DNA from: Owenia fusiformis
Lineage: Eukaryota > Annelida > Polychaeta > Sabellida > Oweniidae
Length of the DNA: 60,160 nt
Reading direction: 5' to 3'
Assembly: GCA_903813345.2 (NCBI GenBank)
Contig: CAIIXF020000025.1
Location: forward strand, 126,001-186,160
The notes under the pieces are model-generated. The model worked only from the letters and a program-made list of their open reading frames with translations, searched no databases and was not told where the DNA came from. A program made the position numbers and the translations under genes. Of the stretch, positions 56,526 through 60,160 are shown piece by piece (positions within the stretch are counted from its first letter, which is position 1; the number at the start of each line of letters is the position of its first letter).

Positions 56526-56774
56526 CCATCTAATCATGGGTCATCAAGTGCCATAGCACAAACCAAGGGTCTTAGAAAGCCAAATACCTATATATTGACC
56601 TTTGACATTGAAATGACCTTCAACTCTGACCTTCATAAGAATGCCCACTGACCCACTCAGTATGTTGACAAAGTATGAGGACCCAAGGTTAAACAGTGTA
56701 GGATGAGATGTCCGGACAGACAGAATGACAGACAGACCACCGTGATTTATAGTAAGAAGATTTCATTATAATAT

Positions 56775-57005
56775 ATGCGCTATATGAAGAACTTACATAT
56801 AAAATGTGAAGAATCTAATATCCTAGTAAAAGATGAATTACAATGTCAAGCAACATATGAGCCCCGCCATAGGAAAACAGTTCTTACCACAAAAATTGAA
56901 ATTGTGCTAGAGAGACAAAAATGTGCCCAAGATTCAGAGGAAAATGTGCTAAATTCAAATCCATGTTTTGGTCTATGTCTGCGAGGAAAAATTTACAAGA
57001 CATAA
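56775..57005 (+). other. Unassigned 76-codon ORF
   Basis: Starts MRYMKNLHIKCEESNILVKD and includes ATYEPRHRKTVLTTKIEIV and several Cys. Balanced composition, but no family recognised. No acceptor or TATA was found upstream. Confidence 0.2.
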
Positions 57006-57459
57006 GCCATGGGACATTTGAAAGGCCTCTTTGTGCTTTTTAAGATAAACAAAATATCAAAATATTGAAAAAGTCTGTGATAAGACCTGTTTTCCTGTAG
57101 CCTGGCTCATATGAAAATGCTTTGGATGCATTGATTCACTTTCTTGTGATACCTGTTTCCAACTTAATGCTGCAAAATGATGAAATTGACTGCACTTGCT
57201 TTCCTCTTTTTTCAACGGGGTAGGGCATTATAATGTCATATTTAAATTACAAAATAGTAATTCATCATTACAAAAGTTTTATTACAATATCATACAAACC
57301 TTGGAAATGTTCTTGGAATACTATTTTGAGCTGTTAAAGCTGTCACATTTTGCCTTAAGCCATGAATGCAAAATAGACAAGACTCAAAAAATGTGCATTT
57401 GCATGTCACTCTTGACACAAAACATTCAATATCTCTGGATTAAATTGTCATAGATTGAT

Positions 57460-58398
57460 GCATTATGGTTTGTTAGAAAGGTCTTCTTATACATTTTATG
57501 AATGTTATATTATATCAATTATATTCAAGTTCTGGTACAGCATTTTGATTGGGCGCGGCCATATCCATGGTGACGTTAAACCCCAAAATTGGCTACTCTA
57601 AGGACTCAAAAACCAATCCTGGTGGTGGCCCCAAATCTATCACTTAAGAATATGTACGCTCAAATGCCAAATGGAAAGGGTGACTGAAAACTTTAAAGAA
57701 ACCCAACAAGAAAAGTTGCCTTTTTTAGATGTTAGACATATATCAACTAATTACAGGGCTCAAACCTTTTGTACTCAAGGTGTACAGCCGTTGGCATTTA
57801 GCGTTTGTAGCAAAATGATGGTAACAGTTTGCATGTTAATATTCTATTTCAGGAAGATCTAGAAATGACAAGAAAAGATGAAACATATAGATAAATGGAA
57901 ATTAATGTGTTTTAATTTAGATTATGGTGACAGCTTTTGCGAATAGATGTTGACCCATTTGAAACACCTATGGACTTGGAGACTGCATTTATCTGTCCCA
58001 CATCATTTGAGACTGAATGCATGTTAGATCGTTAGATCATAGTTTGGGAAATATGGGGTTTGTTTTTCTTGACTGGTATGAATTTAGTGTTTGCTTTTTC
58101 TTGCTAAGTTTCATGACAACTTTTGGTCCTTTCCCTTTCGCACTTGTTCTTGGATATTTAATTGAGAAATAAGGACATTTCAATTTCCGATGTCTGATAT
58201 GCTTTAAATGTTGTTTTAAGTTTCTTGTTTTGATTTTTATTTGGATGAGAAAAGGATAGATTTAAAAGGCATGCACAAGCAATGTTATTCCCTTGGACAA
58301 ATTTAATAGAAAAAATACTTCTTATATTACTCAACATTCACTTTACTTAAATGGCTTTCAAAGTAAACAGATTCATGCAAATAAATTAGATTGGAAGA
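57460..58398. other. No recognisable gene
   Basis: AT-rich. One short plus frame (57671-57862) begins MERVTENFKETQQEKLPFLD but shows no known domain. Confidence 0.35.
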
Positions 58399-58713
58399 TG
58401 GGCAATCATATATCATATTGGTCAAAATGACCTGAGCACCTTTGTGAGTATAGCTGGACCAGGATTAAATCTACCGTACCAGAGAGTGACCTCTGGGAAG
58501 GCTGTTAATGCCTATACTTCTGCCAAATACCTCATAAGAACATAACAAATCAAATGAGTTGATAATAAAGTTTTTGAATTGTCAGGTCAGTAAATGATAT
58601 AGCAGTGATTTGAAATTTAGAACATTTTATCTTTAATGCTGTTGATCTCAAATTGTAGGTATGTTGACACTCCAGGATAAAATCAAAATACTTTAGGTCT
58701 CTTGCATTTCCAG

Positions 58714-58825
58714 GATTCAAGAGAAGGAACCCCAGGCTGTTGTAGATGACTTTGTGATGAGGCAACCAGAACCCATGGTTGCTGTGGTTCTTACAAGCTT
58801 GTCTTGCACCACCTGCAACACTTGA
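58714..58825 (+). other. Candidate terminal exon
   Basis: After tctcttgcatttccag, an open frame reads IQEKEPQAVVDDFVMRQPEP, MVAVVLTSLSCTTCNT and TGA. GC content is higher than the flanks. The opposite strand is also open for about 90 codons (SSVAGGARQACKNHSN..., 58830-58550), so the coding strand is uncertain. A separate open frame at 58395-58527 reads STFVSIAGPGLNLPYQRVTS. Families not recognised. Confidence 0.25.
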
Positions 58826-58829
58826 ATCT

Positions 58830-60160
58830 CAAGATTCGGTGTCACAATTGTTTCTCTTTGAGGTATTACATAAACCAATCATTTAACCTGCAGTGACTGT
58901 ATTTCTGTATTTACCACACTGTATTATTAAATCTTTATTTATCTTTTGCATGATTCATCTTTGGATGCCAAATTGCTGAGAAAGTCAAGCAGTCAATATA
59001 AGGCATCAGTAGTATCAGACTCGGCCTCTTGATTCTTGTTTTGGTTAACAAAGATGCACTTTTAAGAGGACATTATAATTATTATTCATGTACTGGAGAC
59101 TTTAAACTGAGAATGGATAACAAATTAAGGAAAATGTGGCATGGACAGGAGGACTGATGAAAAATAACATAATGATATAAAATCACCTACTGATGCATTC
59201 AACAACAAAAGAATACTTTCAGAGAAGAAGGGATATAACAAACCAATCTGAGGCCAAATGAAAACAATGGAAAAAGTAATCAGGAAAATAAGAATAGACA
59301 GAACGTGAAGGTTTCCTTATAACGTCAAGAAATATAACTATTTTCAGAGTATGCTGCTATGGGGAGTACACATGCATTCTTTTAACATTGGTAATCAAAT
59401 AGTTTTAAGTACATCGGCCTATTTACTATAGGGTGCTCACTAAATCTTTAGACTGAAATTCAGAATCTCACTATTTTATTTCAAATATTTTTGGTCACAA
59501 AACAATTTGTACAGATATAAATTTAGAAAGCATTTATCTTACAATGAAATTTGAATTGTGAACATTCTGTCAAGGAGTGATTAATTATCAGTCTAAAAGT
59601 CTTAGTGAAAACTAACACACCTTCTTTTAAAGTACAAATGTGTTCTATGATTATGTATATTTCCATTGTGAAGGAAATTCTTGTTACGACAACCCATGAT
59701 TGCATAAGTTGTTGTATATCTATTAAAATGAAGTACATGGTAAGTGAATATACTGATCGGTTATTATTTTTAGCTCACAATGATGAGCTATTGTTATCGC
59801 CCACTAACCCATACAAGGTAAGTGATTCTACTAATTACTAGATTCAAAAACTAATAAAATTAAATATATTGATGTATTAAAATTAATTATATTTTTTAGA
59901 AAATAAGAATTTCTTGATAGCAACCTATGTTACATATTTTGTTGTATCACCTGTTTAACATAAATAGTAGCTGAGACAACACAAGTCTCAAGTCTGTATA
60001 TTTACTCTCATTTCTTCACTTTTAAGAGTTAAGTCACCACATTTTGCATGCATATTCCTTGGAGAAATCCTAACATAGAATTTCTTTGGTTTTGATTATA
60101 ATGAATTTGTTGAATATAGGGAAACATTTGATTTTGATTGGTCTATAATTTAAATTTTCA
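58830..60160. other. No recognisable gene
   Basis: AT-rich. A short agctcacaatgatgagct palindrome lies at about 59773-59790, similar in style to dispersed agctcac repeats. Nothing else supported. Confidence 0.4.

Overview
This is an AT-rich, repeat-dense stretch of animal nuclear DNA. No complete host gene can be assembled from it. The mix of transposon families (a DIRS/Ngaro-type tyrosine-recombinase retroelement, jockey/CR1-like LINEs, Ty3/gypsy elements, Tc1/mariner and pogo-like elements), abundant TGACCT-rich repeats and candidate GT-AG exons in AT-rich introns fit a marine invertebrate, most likely a mollusc (perhaps a bivalve). That placement is an inference. Nothing prokaryotic is present: no operons, RBSs or CRISPR array.

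Layout. 1-2.4 kb: decayed tyrosine-recombinase-type retroelement on the minus strand (gag-like, CCCH/CCHC finger, RT, RNase H). 2.5-2.9 kb: an array of hairpins with variable stems and a constant TACTGA loop. 3.0-5.4 kb: SGNH-hydrolase remnant and a 1 kb tandem duplication carrying small exon-like units. 5.4-7.5 kb: Tc1-like remnant and a dead LINE. 8-19.6 kb: a mosaic in which two unrecognised coding-like modules (alpha and beta) and LINE 3' tails are amplified many times, plus a near-perfect 930 bp tandem duplication. 20.2-24.1 kb: broken gypsy element interrupted by a composite repeat with a pogo-like MITE, which recurs inverted at 33.9-35.1 kb. 25.4-26.3 kb: a Tc1/mariner element with exact TA flanks. 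28.3-30.1 kb: LINE 3' half ending in a 24 bp minisatellite. 30-44.7 kb: mostly noncoding, with foldbacks, CCATTTT palindromes, a few candidate exons or promoters, a second SGNH-type pseudogene and two minisatellites. 44,752-53,643: a complete, apparently young gypsy LTR retrotransposon with equal-length 1,119 bp LTRs and an uninterrupted 1,695-residue Gag-Pol. 53.7-60.2 kb: a MITE, TGACCT repeats, a TATA-type promoter-like patch and unassigned short ORFs.

The only gene that looks functional from sequence is the Gag-Pol polyprotein. It makes capsid, protease, RT/RNase H and integrase from one frame and uses an Asn/Arg/Gly-rich tract where many relatives have a zinc knuckle. The most unusual items are the constant-loop hairpin array beside the tyrosine-recombinase retroelement and the amplified exon-like modules at 8-19.6 kb. 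All family calls come from reading motifs by eye; no database search was run.
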